Below, one piece after another: positions 37,000 through 46,056 of a stretch of 64,000 nt of DNA (position 1 is its first letter; each line of letters begins with the position of its first letter). Both the position numbers and the translations under genes were made by a program. A model generated the notes under the pieces. It was not told where the DNA came from and ran no database searches. It was given only the letters and a program-made list of their open reading frames with translations. The DNA is from Thermohalobaculum sediminis (GTDB lineage Bacteria; Pseudomonadota; Alphaproteobacteria; Rhodobacterales; Rhodobacteraceae), in assembly GCF_023487995.1 (NCBI RefSeq), contig NZ_JAMFKN010000005.1, forward strand, positions 124,001 through 188,000, written 5' to 3'.

Positions 37000-37489
37000 G
37001 CTGCCCAGCCACGCCCGCGCCGAGGCCGAGCGCGACGAGGCGCTTGCCCGCCTGGCCGAGACGGTGGCCTATGTCCGCCTGCTCGGGGTGCGGTTCGATC
37101 GCATGGGTGACGAACTGACCGCCCGGATGCCCTTCGCGCCACATCTGGTCGGCAACCCGTTCCTGCCGGCGATCCATGGCGGGGTCACGGGCTCGTTTCT
37201 CGAGATCGCGGGGCTCATGCAGCTTGCATGGAGCGTCGTGCTCGGCGATCTCGAGCGCGGCGGTGCCGCGGCTGAGGCGGTTGCCCGAGGCGAGTTCGCG
37301 CCGATGCCGAAGACCATCGACATCACCATCGACTATCTCCGCCCCGGCCGCCCGCGCGAGAGCTTCGCGCGGGCCCGCATCCAGAAGGCCGGGCGCCGCG
37401 TCGCCCACGTGCATGTCGAGGCCTGGCAGGACGAGCGTGCGCGCCCCATCGCGATGATGCGCGGCAACTTCCTGATGCCGCGGGGGTGA
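36992..37489 (+). CDS. PaaI-family hotdog thioesterase (second of pair)
   Basis: 165 residues. Same fold as its neighbour but clearly diverged: AIHGGVTGSFLEIAGLMQLAW replaces the usual Asp-containing helix with Glu, and the sheet strand reads PKTIDITIDYLRPGRPRE. Its ATG lies within the last codons of the first gene (ATGAGTGA overlap), so the two are co-translated and may form a hetero-oligomer. Possible roles are recycling of CoA from stalled beta-oxidation intermediates. Substrate unknown. Confidence 0.82.
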   Translation: MSELPSHARAEAERDEALARLAETVAYVRLLGVRFDRMGDELTARMPFAPHLVGNPFLPAIHGGVTGSFLEIAGLMQLAWSVVLGDLERGGAAAEAVARGEFAPMPKTIDITIDYLRPGRPRESFARARIQKAGRRVAHVHVEAWQDERARPIAMMRGNFLMPRG

Positions 37490-37533
37490 GGCGGGCGGGC
37501 AGGATCTTGTGCCTGCGAACCATGCGAGGGCGC

Positions 37534-37552
37534 TGAAAAACAATCGTTTTCA
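37534..37552. promoter_or_regulatory. AT-rich dyad upstream of the small membrane protein gene
   Basis: TGAAAA and TTTTCA flank seven bases (37534-37552) in an otherwise very GC-rich gap. It is 113 bases before the ATG at 37666. The 19-base length and AT-rich arms look like a repressor site, but I cannot assign it to a known regulator. Confidence 0.35.
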
Positions 37553-37665
37553 TGAACCGGCATACTGCGGGGCGCGGCGACTTCGTTGCCTGCGGCATCG
37601 CGCCGCACGGGCGGACGGGGCTGCGCGCCTAGCTCTCGGACGATGACCCATGAACGGAGGCCGGG

Positions 37666-37881
37666 ATGCAGCACGCCACCATCGATACCGCCACGGCCCG
37701 GCGCCTCGAGCCGGGGCGCCCGGACTGGAGCCCGAAGGGCCCGCGCGAGGCCGCGATGATCGGGTTCGCCCGGGCGCTGAAGGACGATCCGATGCTGGGA
37801 CTGGCGCTGAAGGCCACCCGGCCCTGCCTTGCCATCTTTGCTATTTTCGTGGTGATCGCGGCGCCCTTCGCCGGGCTCTGA
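37666..37881 (+). CDS. Small single-helix membrane protein, unknown
   Basis: 71 residues. The first 47 residues are soluble and charged (RPDWSPKGPREAAMIGFARALKDDP); a C-terminal hydrophobic segment (CLAIFAIFVVIAAPFAG) would anchor it in the inner membrane with the N-terminus in the cytoplasm. ATG follows GGAGG at ideal spacing, and the codon use matches the neighbours, which supports a real gene. No family recognised. It stands between the thioesterase pair and the MATE exporter, 118 bases before the latter. Confidence 0.6.
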   Translation: MQHATIDTATARRLEPGRPDWSPKGPREAAMIGFARALKDDPMLGLALKATRPCLAIFAIFVVIAAPFAGL

Positions 37882-37999
37882 GGCCGGGCGACGGCGCGGG
37901 CGTCGGGCGACGGCGCGTGGGGCTTTCACCGTGTGGGGAGGCCGCCTATCCTGAGCGCGCCCGGATTCGGGCCGCGCCCGCCATCCCCGGATCCCGCGC

Positions 38000-39373
38000 A
38001 TGACCGCAGACACGACGACGGCGACCACGACGGCGGCGGCCGAGCCCTCAGCCCCGCGCGAGATCACCTATTCCCGGGTTGCCGCCATCGCGCTGCCGGT
38101 GGTGCTGTCGAACGCCACCGTGCCGCTGCAAGGCGCGATTGACACCGCGATCATCGGCAACCTGGGCGACGAGGTGTTCCTCGCCGCGGTCACCCTGGGC
38201 GCCGTGGTGATCTCGCTGATCTTCACCTCGTTCAACTTCCTTCAGATGGGGGTGTCGGGGCTGACCGCGCAGGCGCTTGGCGCGGGCGAGCGGGGACGGG
38301 TGCTGAACACGCTCCTGCGGGCGCTGGTGATCGCCGGGGCGATTTCGGCCGCGCTGATCCTGCTGCGCTGGCCGCTCTCGGACCTCGCGCTGCGGCTGTT
38401 CGAGGGGTCGGACGAGGCCGAGGCCTTGGCCGGCCTCTATTTCCGCATCCGGGTCTGGGGCGCGCCGGCCGAGCTGGCCAACTACGCCCTGATCGGCTGG
38501 TTCACCGGACAGGAGATGACGCGGCGCCTGTTCGAGATGCAGATCGTCACATCGGTCGCGAACATCGTGCTCAACCTCGTGTTCGTGCTGGGGCTGGGGA
38601 TGGACGTGGATGGCGTGGCGCTGGGCACGGTGATCGCGGCCTGGCTGGGGCTCGGCTATGGCCTGTGGCGCGCGCGGGCGCGGGGGCGGGCAATCGCGCC
38701 CGCGGGCTGGCGGCCCGAACTGCGCCGCATCCTCGACCCTTCCGAGCTGGGCCAGGTGATGGCGCTCAACCGCGACATCTTCATCCGCACCGCCTGCCTC
38801 ACGGGCTCGTTCGCCTGGATGGCGCGGCTGGGGTCGCTGCAGGGCGACGTGATCCTGGCGGCGAACGGCGTGCTGATGCAGTTCCTGCATGTCGCCTCCT
38901 ACGCGCTCGACGGCTTTGCCATGGCGGCCGAGACGCTGGTGGGGCAGGCGATGGGCGCGCGCTCGGGGCCACGGCTGCGGCGCGCGGTGGTGGTGAGCTC
39001 GGTCGCGGCGTTGGCGCTGGCGGCGGGGTTCGCGGCGCTGGCGACGGTGCTCGCGATCCCCATCATCCACCTCTTCACCAATGTCGAGGCGGTGCGCGAG
39101 GCGGCGCGGGGCTTCGCGCTGTGGGCGACGCTCCTGCCGCTGATCGGCGTGCTGGCCTACCAGGCCGACGGCATCTTCATCGGCGCGGCCGAGGGGCGGA
39201 CGATGCGCAACGCCATGCTGATCTCGGCGGGCGTCTATGTGCCGGCGAGCTGGGCGCTGACCCACGCCTTCGGCAATCACGGGCTGTGGGCGGGGCTGTG
39301 GCTTTTCATGCTGGTCCGCGCGGGCACGCTGGCGCTGGGCTATGGCCGGATCGAGGCGCGCTGCCGGGCGTAA
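38000..39373 (+). CDS. MATE-family efflux transporter
   Basis: 457 residues with 12 hydrophobic segments in two related halves, the MATE arrangement. The first half begins IALPVVLSNATVPLQGAIDTAIIGNLG with the conserved Asp of membrane helix 1, followed by FNFLQMGVSGLTAQALGAG; the second half repeats NRDIFIRTACLTGSFAWMARLG and ALDGFAMAAETLVGQAMGAR. It resembles the DinF branch. It exports cationic or aromatic compounds using Na+ or H+; substrate unknown. No adjacent regulator is present. Confidence 0.9.
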   Translation: MTADTTTATTTAAAEPSAPREITYSRVAAIALPVVLSNATVPLQGAIDTAIIGNLGDEVFLAAVTLGAVVISLIFTSFNFLQMGVSGLTAQALGAGERGRVLNTLLRALVIAGAISAALILLRWPLSDLALRLFEGSDEAEALAGLYFRIRVWGAPAELANYALIGWFTGQEMTRRLFEMQIVTSVANIVLNLVFVLGLGMDVDGVALGTVIAAWLGLGYGLWRARARGRAIAPAGWRPELRRILDPSELGQVMALNRDIFIRTACLTGSFAWMARLGSLQGDVILAANGVLMQFLHVASYALDGFAMAAETLVGQAMGARSGPRLRRAVVVSSVAALALAAGFAALATVLAIPIIHLFTNVEAVREAARGFALWATLLPLIGVLAYQADGIFIGAAEGRTMRNAMLISAGVYVPASWALTHAFGNHGLWAGLWLFMLVRAGTLALGYGRIEARCRA

Positions 39374-39658
39374 GGTTGAGGGTCGGACGGCGGGGGGCTC
39401 TCTGCCGATCGTGTCCTGATGGTCTGAGAGCCGTTCAGCGCCCAGCGCCTCCACGCCATGCGACAACATGGACGGATGGAGCGCGGGCAGCTGTCATCCT
39501 CTGCGCGGAACGCGAACGCCTGCTCGCCGGGGACGGCCCGGTCAGCGCATCATCTTCCCCGGATGTCCGCATTCGTGCCGGGGAGACTTTCAGCTTGGGC
39601 GCCCGACATCTGGCTCCCCCGAACGTCTCTTGAAGTCCCCGGGCCGGAATTTTCCCGG
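39374..39658. other. Gene-free spacer before the SnoaL-like gene
   Basis: About 285 bases between the MATE gene and the end of the convergent SnoaL-like gene. I see no supported gene, repeat or clear terminator. Composition is mixed, less GC-biased than the flanks. Confidence 0.4.
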
Positions 39659-40021
39659 TCAGGACTGTATCCGGTAGGCCTTTGCCATCACGCGCCACGC
39701 GCCCTCGTGCTTCAGCATCGTCAAGATCGTGTCGAAGTGCATTCCCGCCCACTCGTCCTCGACATGCGCGACCGCGATGTCGCCGTGAATCGAGATGTTG
39801 CGAATCATCCACCATGCCTCTGCCGAACTGCTGGCTTCGGCTTCGCACATTCGAATGAATTCATCGCGCGTGTTCCAAAGCAGGCCGCCTTCATAATGAC
39901 CAACTTCGCAAGATCTCTCGAAAAATATCCGCTCCAGTTCGGCGCGATCGCCAGAAGTCATTGCGGTTGCGTAAGTGCGAACAACCTCGGTTATTTCTGC
40001 GATGTCAGATGAATTTGTCAT
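39659..40021 (-). CDS. SnoaL/NTF2-like fold protein (lumazine-binding-like family)
   Basis: 120 residues. The pattern fits the NTF2-like fold: an N-terminal helix (ITEVVRTYATAMTSGDRAELERIFFE), a middle ISIHGDIAVAHVEDEWAG strand and the closing HEGAWRVMAKAYRI found in Lumazine_bd_2/SnoaL_3 proteins. Such proteins may be small enzymes or ligand binders; no function can be assigned. Base use is visibly less GC-rich than the neighbours, mainly in the first half, and gene-poor spacers lie on both sides, so it may be acquired. ATG at 40021; 28 more in-frame residues upstream are possible but look unconserved. Confidence 0.72.
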   Translation of the reverse strand: MTNSSDIAEITEVVRTYATAMTSGDRAELERIFFERSCEVGHYEGGLLWNTRDEFIRMCEAEASSSAEAWWMIRNISIHGDIAVAHVEDEWAGMHFDTILTMLKHEGAWRVMAKAYRIQS

Positions 40022-40313
40022 GATCGTATGCCCTGTCTGGTCGAGGCTTGGCTGCCCCCTTGCGCTCATCGCGACAATCCTGCGGTCGGCCGACCTGTCG
40101 ATCAAGCCGGTTCTCTGACCTTGCGGTGCACCCGGCCGCTGGCGGTTGGCCGAGTGTCGAGGTCAGCGCAGTCCGCTGTCGCGCATCGTGGAAGATCGTT
40201 GAAGCGGTCGTTCCGTCCAGCGTGCGCGATGGCGAGCCGATCCGCAAAACGGCCGGGGACAGTCTGCCCGGTTGATGCGCCGGGTGCAGGCCCTGTGTGT
40301 CCGCGCAAGCCTG
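40022..40313. other. Gene-free spacer between SnoaL-like gene and pyrD
   Basis: About 292 bases without a supported gene. It is less GC-rich than the flanking genes and shows no repeat, RNA gene or confident terminator. Together with the SnoaL-like gene and 39374-39658 it forms a compositionally distinct patch of just under 1 kb. Confidence 0.4.
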
Positions 40314-41360
40314 CTACTGGTCTGCGCCGACCGCCTCGGCCACCGAGGCGAAGCCGTCGCGGGCGAGCAGGGCGTCGAGCCCCAGCGCTATGCGTCCCGG
40401 CAGGCTGATTCCGTCATAGACCATGGCGGTGTAGAGCTGCACCGCGGAGGCCCCCGCGCGGATGCGGGCATAGGCGTCCTCGGCCGAGGCGATCCCGCCC
40501 ACCCCGATCAGCGGCAGCCGCCCACCTGTCAGCCGCCGCAGGCTCAGCATCACCGCCTGCGCGCGGTTCCTGAGCGGCGCGCCGGAGAGGCCGCCGGCCT
40601 CGGCACGGTGCGGGCTAGCGAGCCCTTCGCGCACGAGCGTCGTGTTGGTGGCGACGATGCCCGAGAGGGCGTGCGCCTCGGCAAGCTCGGCGATGTCGGC
40701 AAGCTCGGTCTCGCTCAGGTCGGGGGCGATCTTGAGGAACAGCGGCTTCGTCCGGCCGAGGGCCGTCCATTCCGCCGTCACGCGCCCGAGCAGGCGATCG
40801 AGCGCGGCGCGGCCCTGCAGGTCGCGCAAGCGTTCGGTGTTGGGCGAGGAGACGTTGACGGTGAAGAAATCAGCATGGGGGTAGAGTTGGCCCAGCACCG
40901 CAGCGTAATCCTCGGCCTTGTCGGCGGTGTCCTTGTTCGCGCCGAGGTTGACGCCCACCACCCCCGCCCCCCGCGCGGCGGCGAGCCGGCGGCCGATCGC
41001 CTCCATGCCGTCGTTGTTGAAGCCGAAGCGGTTGATCGCCGCGCGGTCCTGCGCCAGCCGGAACAGGCGCGGGCGCGGGTTGCCGGGCTGCGGGCGAGGC
41101 GTGACGGCGCCGACCTCAAGGAACCCCGGCCCGGCCGCGAGGATCGGCCGCACGGCGGTGGCGTTCTTGTCGAAGCCCGCGGCGATGCCGACGGGGTTGG
41201 GCAGCGCGAGCCCCGCGAGCCGCGTGGCGAGGCGGGGCGACGTGACGGGCCCGCCCCGTGGCCCAAGCCCCGCATTGAGCGCGGCGAGCGCGATCCCGTG
41301 CGCGCGCTCGGGGTCGGCAAGGCGAAGTGCTGCGAGGCCCGCACGCTCGACCAGCCTCAT
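40314..41360 (-). CDS. pyrD: Dihydroorotate dehydrogenase (quinone), class 2
   Basis: 348 residues. PyrD oxidises dihydroorotate to orotate in pyrimidine synthesis and passes electrons to quinone. Class 2 features are present: an N-terminal membrane-associating extension (1-45), [24 protein letters not shown], the catalytic Ser in [14 protein letters not shown] (about 178), and the FMN phosphate site [28 protein letters not shown]. Its ATG overlaps the stop of the DUF952 gene (ATGA), as is common in alphaproteobacteria. Confidence 0.96.
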   Translation of the reverse strand: MRLVERAGLAALRLADPERAHGIALAALNAGLGPRGGPVTSPRLATRLAGLALPNPVGIAAGFDKNATAVRPILAAGPGFLEVGAVTPRPQPGNPRPRLFRLAQDRAAINRFGFNNDGMEAIGRRLAAARGAGVVGVNLGANKDTADKAEDYAAVLGQLYPHADFFTVNVSSPNTERLRDLQGRAALDRLLGRVTAEWTALGRTKPLFLKIAPDLSETELADIAELAEAHALSGIVATNTTLVREGLASPHRAEAGGLSGAPLRNRAQAVMLSLRRLTGGRLPLIGVGGIASAEDAYARIRAGASAVQLYTAMVYDGISLPGRIALGLDALLARDGFASVAEAVGADQ

Positions 41361-41698
41361 GCGATGCCCTCCGGAAACAGGTGGCGGCCGTCGGGCCCCA
41401 GCGGCAGCGGCGCGGCCGAGGCCACGTCCGCGAGGCGGAGGGGCGCGTAGAGATGCGGGAAGAGCTGCCCGCCACGCGATGGCTCCCACCGCAGCGCGGA
41501 GCCCAGCGCCGCCGCGTCGAGGGCGACAAGCCACAGCCCGTCCTGCCCTGCGAAATGTCTGGCCGCCGTCTCACGCGCCTGCGCGGCCGTCGAGAAATGC
41601 ACGAAGCCGTCCGCCAAGTCGACCGGCGCGCCGGGGGTCGCGCCGAGGCGTTGCAGCTCGTCCCATTGCGGGGCGGTGAGGATCTTGTAGATCAGCAT
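41357..41698 (-). CDS. DUF952 family protein
   Basis: 113 residues. The family pattern is clear: [69 protein letters not shown]952 proteins resemble ADP-ribosyltransferase-like folds, but their function is not established. The stop overlaps the pyrD start, so the two are co-translated. It lies 37 bases after the EamA transporter gene. Confidence 0.85.
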   Translation of the reverse strand: MLIYKILTAPQWDELQRLGATPGAPVDLADGFVHFSTAAQARETAARHFAGQDGLWLVALDAAALGSALRWEPSRGGQLFPHLYAPLRLADVASAAPLPLGPDGRHLFPEGIA

Positions 41699-41735
41699 GG
41701 CGCTCCATCGCGCGGGCGCGGGCGCGGGTCAAGCC

Positions 41736-42659
41736 TCAGCCCTGCGGGGTCATGACCTTGCGCGACTTCGCCCGTTCGAGCCCCAGCCGGCGCTCGCGCC
41801 AGATGATGAAGAGCCCGGCCGCGATCACCAGGCTCGCGCCGCCCAGCATCGGCAGCGTCGGCGCCTCGGCAAACACGAACCAGCCGATGGCGAGCGCGAG
41901 CAGCATCGAGGTGTAGTCGAAGGGCGCGATCACCGCGACATCGGCGTGGCGGTAGCTCGCGGTCAGGAGGATCTGCGCGAAGCCGCCCAACAGCCCCGCG
42001 CCCACCAGCATCGCCGCCTCGCGGCCCGTGGGCACGACCCAGCCGAAGGGCAGCGTCAGCAGCGACAGCGCCGTGCAGGTGAGCGAGAAGTAGAAGACGA
42101 TGGCGGACGTCTCCTCGGTCTGCACCAGCTTGCGCACGAAGCAGGCGGCGAGCGCCATGAACACGCAGGCCGTGAGCATGATGACTGCGCCCAGCGTCTC
42201 GGCGTCCGTCACCCCGTCGGTGGTGAGCACGCTCAGACGCGGCGAGAGCACGATCAGCACCCCTGCCAGCCCCACGCAGACGGCGACCAGCCGATGCGCC
42301 CGGATCACCTCGCCCAGGAACATGGCCGCGAGGATCGTGACGATCAGCGGCGTCGCGTAGCCGATGGCGGTGACCTCGGGCAGCGGCAGGAGGCCCAGCG
42401 CCGTGAAGCTGAGGCCCATCGCGATGCCGCCCACCAGCCCGCGCCACAGATGGCCCATGTGGTTGCGCGTTCTCAGCCCGGTCCGCAGGTCGTGGCGCCA
42501 CCACAGCCAGACCAGGATCACCGGGATCGCGAAGAACGAGCGGAAGAACACCGCCTGCCCCGAGGGCACGTGCTCGGCGGTGATCTTGATGAGCGTCGAC
42601 ATCGCCATGAAGACGGCGACCGAGCCGACCTTGAGGGCGATGCCGCGCAGTGGGTTCAT
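41736..42659 (-). CDS. EamA/DMT-superfamily transporter
   Basis: 307 residues with about ten hydrophobic segments forming two EamA repeats: the first around LPEVTAIGYATPLIVTILAAMFLGEV (end of repeat 1), the second around HADVAVIAPFDYTSMLLALAIGWFVFAE, each ending with the conserved acidic residue. These inner-membrane proteins export small metabolites such as amino acids; substrate unknown. It lies 21 bases after the solute-binding protein gene on the same strand. Confidence 0.87.
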   Translation of the reverse strand: MNPLRGIALKVGSVAVFMAMSTLIKITAEHVPSGQAVFFRSFFAIPVILVWLWWRHDLRTGLRTRNHMGHLWRGLVGGIAMGLSFTALGLLPLPEVTAIGYATPLIVTILAAMFLGEVIRAHRLVAVCVGLAGVLIVLSPRLSVLTTDGVTDAETLGAVIMLTACVFMALAACFVRKLVQTEETSAIVFYFSLTCTALSLLTLPFGWVVPTGREAAMLVGAGLLGGFAQILLTASYRHADVAVIAPFDYTSMLLALAIGWFVFAEAPTLPMLGGASLVIAAGLFIIWRERRLGLERAKSRKVMTPQG

Positions 42660-42680
42660 GCTGGGCGATGCCGGTCCGTT

Positions 42681-43583
42681 TCACTCGGGAAGCGCGGTGA
42701 TGCCGTAGAACAGGATCTCGTTCGCGCCGGGCTTGCCGAAATGCCGCTCGAAGATCTGGAAGATCGCGCCCGAGCGGTAGACATGGCTCAGCGCGCGGTC
42801 GAGCACGAGGCGCAGGTCCTCGTCGCCGCGGGGGATGGCGAGGGCGTAGGGCTCGAAGGTGAAGGTGTTGCGCGACAGCGCGAAGCGGTCTGCATCCGCT
42901 ACCCTGGCCAGCACGCCGGCGAGGATCGCGCGGTCGGCGAAATAGGCCTCGAGATTGCCTTCCGCCACGCCCGCGAGCCCCTCGGCATGGTCGCCGATCG
43001 GCACGATCTCGACGCCCTCGATCTTCGCGATGGCGCTCTGGCGCAGCCACTCCTCGGCGGTCGTGCTGGCGCGCACGCCCAGCCGCTTGCCGCCCAGCGC
43101 TTCGCGGATCGCGGCGCCCGAGAGCGCGGCCGGGCCGCCGTCGATCAGCACCTCCTGCATCAGCTCGGGCGCGTCCGACGAGACGACCGCGCCCACCCCG
43201 GTCGCGAAGATCGGAATGGTGAAGGACATCGCCTCGCGCCGCTTGAGCGTCGCCGTCGTGGCCCCGCACAGCACGTCGATCTGGCCCGACGTCAGCGCGT
43301 CGAAGCGCGTGGCGGTGTCGACCGCCTTGAAGGTTCCCGTGATCTCCCGCAGATCCGAGGTCGCCATGACGGCGCCTGCCATCACCCCGCACAGCTCGGT
43401 GGTGAAGCCCTGCGGGCGCCCGTCCGCGGTGAAGGAGAAGGGCGGCGCGTCCGTGCGATAGCCGAAGCGGATGGTCTTGCGCTCGACGATTCGGTCGAGC
43501 ACGGCGCCGGCCTGCGCCGGGATGATCGGGGCGCTGAGAAGGAATGCCGCGGCAAATGCCGCGATGAGATGGATCTGGCGCAT
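42681..43583 (-). CDS. Orphan periplasmic amino-acid-type solute-binding protein
   Basis: 300 residues. A signal peptide is clear (LIAAFAAAFLLSAPIIPAQAGA, cleavage about 24-25). The mature protein has the SBP_bac_3 features: TIRFGYRTDAPPFSF, GFTTELCGVM, FDALTSGQIDVLCGATTATLKRREAMSFTIPIF, and a C-terminal closing helix region ALSHVYRSGAIFQIFERHFG. It would bind a small amino acid-like ligand. No ABC permease or ATPase gene is near, so it is either an orphan feeding a remote transporter or a sensor. ATG at 43583 follows GGAG. Confidence 0.87.
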   Translation of the reverse strand: MRQIHLIAAFAAAFLLSAPIIPAQAGAVLDRIVERKTIRFGYRTDAPPFSFTADGRPQGFTTELCGVMAGAVMATSDLREITGTFKAVDTATRFDALTSGQIDVLCGATTATLKRREAMSFTIPIFATGVGAVVSSDAPELMQEVLIDGGPAALSGAAIREALGGKRLGVRASTTAEEWLRQSAIAKIEGVEIVPIGDHAEGLAGVAEGNLEAYFADRAILAGVLARVADADRFALSRNTFTFEPYALAIPRGDEDLRLVLDRALSHVYRSGAIFQIFERHFGKPGANEILFYGITALPE

Positions 43584-43773
43584 GAATGGGGCTCCGGTTC
43601 TGAAGCGCGGGTCGGGAAGGTTCTCGCGAGGTTTTAACTGCACAACTCTGACGAAAGCCGGCGCCGTCTTCAATCGGCTTGTCCAATGCGCGCGCGGCGC
43701 CTTCGCCGCTCGATCCCGTCCGGAGGGGTGGCCGGCGACGAGGCCCGGCCGGGCCGTCGCCGCCGGCGGAGGC

Positions 43774-45162
43774 TCATCCCAGGTGCCCTTCCGCCTTCGC
43801 CCAGGCGTGGGTCGCGTCGAGGGCGGCCTCCATCGGGGCGAAGATCTCCTCGATGCCGTCCTCGTCGATGATCATCGGCGGGCAGAAGGCGAGGCTGTCG
43901 CCGATCGCGCGCAGGATGACGCCGTGCTTGAGGAGTTCCGACATGAGCTTCGGGCCGACCTTGCCGGGGGTCTTGAACATCGCGGCCGACTTCGGGTCAG
44001 GCGACAGCTCCAGCGCGCCCATGAGGCCCACGCCGCGGGCCTCGCCTACCAGCGGGTGCCCGGCGAAGGAGCGCAGCCGGGCCTGGAAGGCTGGCGCCAT
44101 CCGGCGGACGTGATCGACGATGTTGCGCTTCTGGTAGATCTCGATAGCCTTGACGCCCACGGCGCAGCCCAGTGGATGCCCGCCATAGGTGTAGCCGTGG
44201 CCCAGCGAGGGGTGCCGGCCCGACTCGGCCTCGATCACGTCCGCCATCTCCTGGTTGATTGCCACGGCCGAAAGCGGCACGTAGCTGGCGGTCAGTTGCT
44301 TGGCCATCGACACTGAAGTCGGCTGCATCCCGAAGGTCTCGGCGCCGAACCAGTTGCCGGTGCGCCCGAAGCCGCAGATCACCTCGTCGTCGATCCACAG
44401 CACGTCGTGCTTGCGCAGGACCGCACCCACCGCCTCGAAATAGCCCCGTGGCGGCACGATCACGCCGCCCGCGCCCATCACGGGTTCCGAGATGAAGGCC
44501 GCGACGGTGTCCGGCCCTTCGGCCTCGATCAGCGCGTCGAGCTCGGCGGCCAGGCGGGCCGAGAACTGCTCCTCGGTCTCGCCGTCGCGGGCCTCGCGCC
44601 AGAAATGCGGGGTCGAGGTGTGCTTGACGAAGTCGAAGGGCAGGTCGAACTGGCCGTGGTTGATCGGCAGGCCGGTCATCGAGGCCGCGACCAGCGTGAC
44701 GCCGTGATAGGCCTTGCGGCGCGAGATGATCTTCTTCTTCTGCGGCTTGCCGCGCGCGTTCATCATGTACCAGATCAGCTTGACCTGGGTGTCGTTCGCT
44801 TCGGAGCCCGACGAACAGTAGAACACCCGCGCCATCGGCACCGGGTAGAGCTCCTTGATCTTCTCGGCGAGCTCGATCGCGGGCTCGTGCGTGCGCCCGC
44901 CGAACAGGTGGTAATACGGCAGCTTGCCCAGCTGCTCGCGGGCCGAGTCGATCAGCTCGTCGTCGCCGAAGCCGAGGCCCGCGCACCACAGGCCCGCCAT
45001 CCCCTCGATGTAGCGCTTGCCCGCGTCGTCCCAGACATGGCACCCCCGGCCGCGCTCGATCAGGTGGGCGCCGACCTGGCGGTGCGTGACGGCATTGGTG
45101 TAGGGGTGCAGAAGCGCCTCGATGTCGCGCATCTGGGCGTTGGTGAGCATGTCGTTCGCCAT
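43774..45162 (-). CDS. Class III PLP aminotransferase (omega-amino acid type)
   Basis: 462 residues. Class III features: FYCSSGSEANDTQVKL cofactor loop, ISRRKAYHGVT, FISEPVMGAGGVIVPPRGYF, the Asp pair in WIDDEVICGFGRTG, and the PLP lysine in VSMAKQLTASYVPLSAV; then HGYTYGGHPLGCAV. The N-terminal LWCAGLGFGDDELIDSAREQL block is typical of omega-amino acid:pyruvate, taurine or putrescine transaminases. It transfers an amino group from a non-alpha amine to pyruvate or a keto acid; the natural donor is unknown. Monocistronic, with spacers of about 190-200 bases on each side. Confidence 0.88.
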   Translation of the reverse strand: MANDMLTNAQMRDIEALLHPYTNAVTHRQVGAHLIERGRGCHVWDDAGKRYIEGMAGLWCAGLGFGDDELIDSAREQLGKLPYYHLFGGRTHEPAIELAEKIKELYPVPMARVFYCSSGSEANDTQVKLIWYMMNARGKPQKKKIISRRKAYHGVTLVAASMTGLPINHGQFDLPFDFVKHTSTPHFWREARDGETEEQFSARLAAELDALIEAEGPDTVAAFISEPVMGAGGVIVPPRGYFEAVGAVLRKHDVLWIDDEVICGFGRTGNWFGAETFGMQPTSVSMAKQLTASYVPLSAVAINQEMADVIEAESGRHPSLGHGYTYGGHPLGCAVGVKAIEIYQKRNIVDHVRRMAPAFQARLRSFAGHPLVGEARGVGLMGALELSPDPKSAAMFKTPGKVGPKLMSELLKHGVILRAIGDSLAFCPPMIIDEDGIEEIFAPMEAALDATHAWAKAEGHLG

Positions 45163-45365
45163 GGCGGGTCACTCCGGGTCAACGGGATGGGAGGCTCCGC
45201 GCGGACCCGCGCGAGCGCCCGATGGCGCGACAGTATCCAATCGCCGTGGCCGCCGCCAGTCACTGGCCGTGATGGCCGCCATCAGCGCGGCGAATGGTGG
45301 TGCCTCGGCGGGCCGGTTTGCTGTCCGCTTGACGGCGCCCGCGCGGGGCGGGAACACTCCGGCGC

Positions 45366-46031
45366 ATGGCATGGCAGCTCCACTTCCTGAACGCGCGCGG
45401 GCAGCTCGACCGGTGGCGTCCCGCCGTCGAGGAAGGCGTGGAGAAACTGCGCCGGCGCTGCGCGCGGGTGCTTGGGACTCTGCCCGTCCTCGACATCGTC
45501 GTGCGGGCCGAGCCGGGCGGCACGATCCCCGAGATCGGGCATGTCGGCCAGTCGCCGGGGCCGGGGCTGATCTTCCTGACGCTCGACCCCACCAACCCCG
45601 CGCTCGTGACCCACATGGGCGCAGCCTTCGAGCGGATGGTGGCGCACGAGGTCCACCATGCGCTGCGCTGGGACGGCCCTGGCTACGGCCAGACGCTGGG
45701 CGAGGTGCTGGTGAGCGAGGGGCTGGCCGGGCAGTTCGTGCGCCAGGTGTTCCAGAACCCGCCCGAGCCTTGGGAGCGGGGAACGCGGACCGACGCGCTG
45801 CGCGAAGCTGCTAGCCGCGCGCGGGCGCAGTGGGACGCGACCGACTACGGCCATGCGCGCTGGTTCTATGGGCGGGGCGAGATGGGGCGCTGGACCGGCT
45901 ATGCGCTGGGCTACCGGCTCGCAGGGCTCTGGCTCGCCGAGCGCCCGGGCCGCAGCGCTTCCGGCGCGGCGCAGGAGCCCGCCGCGAGCTTTCGCCCGCT
46001 TCTGGACCGGCTGGCCACGCTGGGCTGCTGA
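45366..46031 (+). CDS. DUF2268-type putative zinc metallopeptidase
   Basis: 221 residues, no signal peptide. The metal motif HExxH is present at 94-98 (VAHEVHHALRW), followed by SEGLAGQFV, where the downstream Glu would be the third ligand, as in DUF2268 proteins. These are predicted Zn-dependent proteases with unknown targets. The C-terminal half has the WFYGRGEMGRWTGYALGYRLAGLWL segment common in the family. It is divergent from the aminotransferase and convergent with the secreted Cys protein. Confidence 0.8.
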   Translation: MAWQLHFLNARGQLDRWRPAVEEGVEKLRRRCARVLGTLPVLDIVVRAEPGGTIPEIGHVGQSPGPGLIFLTLDPTNPALVTHMGAAFERMVAHEVHHALRWDGPGYGQTLGEVLVSEGLAGQFVRQVFQNPPEPWERGTRTDALREAASRARAQWDATDYGHARWFYGRGEMGRWTGYALGYRLAGLWLAERPGRSASGAAQEPAASFRPLLDRLATLGC

Positions 46032-46056
46032 GCGCCGCCGTGGGCGGCCGGACAGC

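Noticed and set aside
40022..40313. Small coding gene upstream of pyrD
   Set aside because: Short frames exist on both strands, but none has a ribosome site, domain or consistent codon use.
41697..43637. Plus-strand open frame of about 646 codons
   Set aside because: Antisense to the EamA and solute-binding protein genes, both with clear membrane or signal features.
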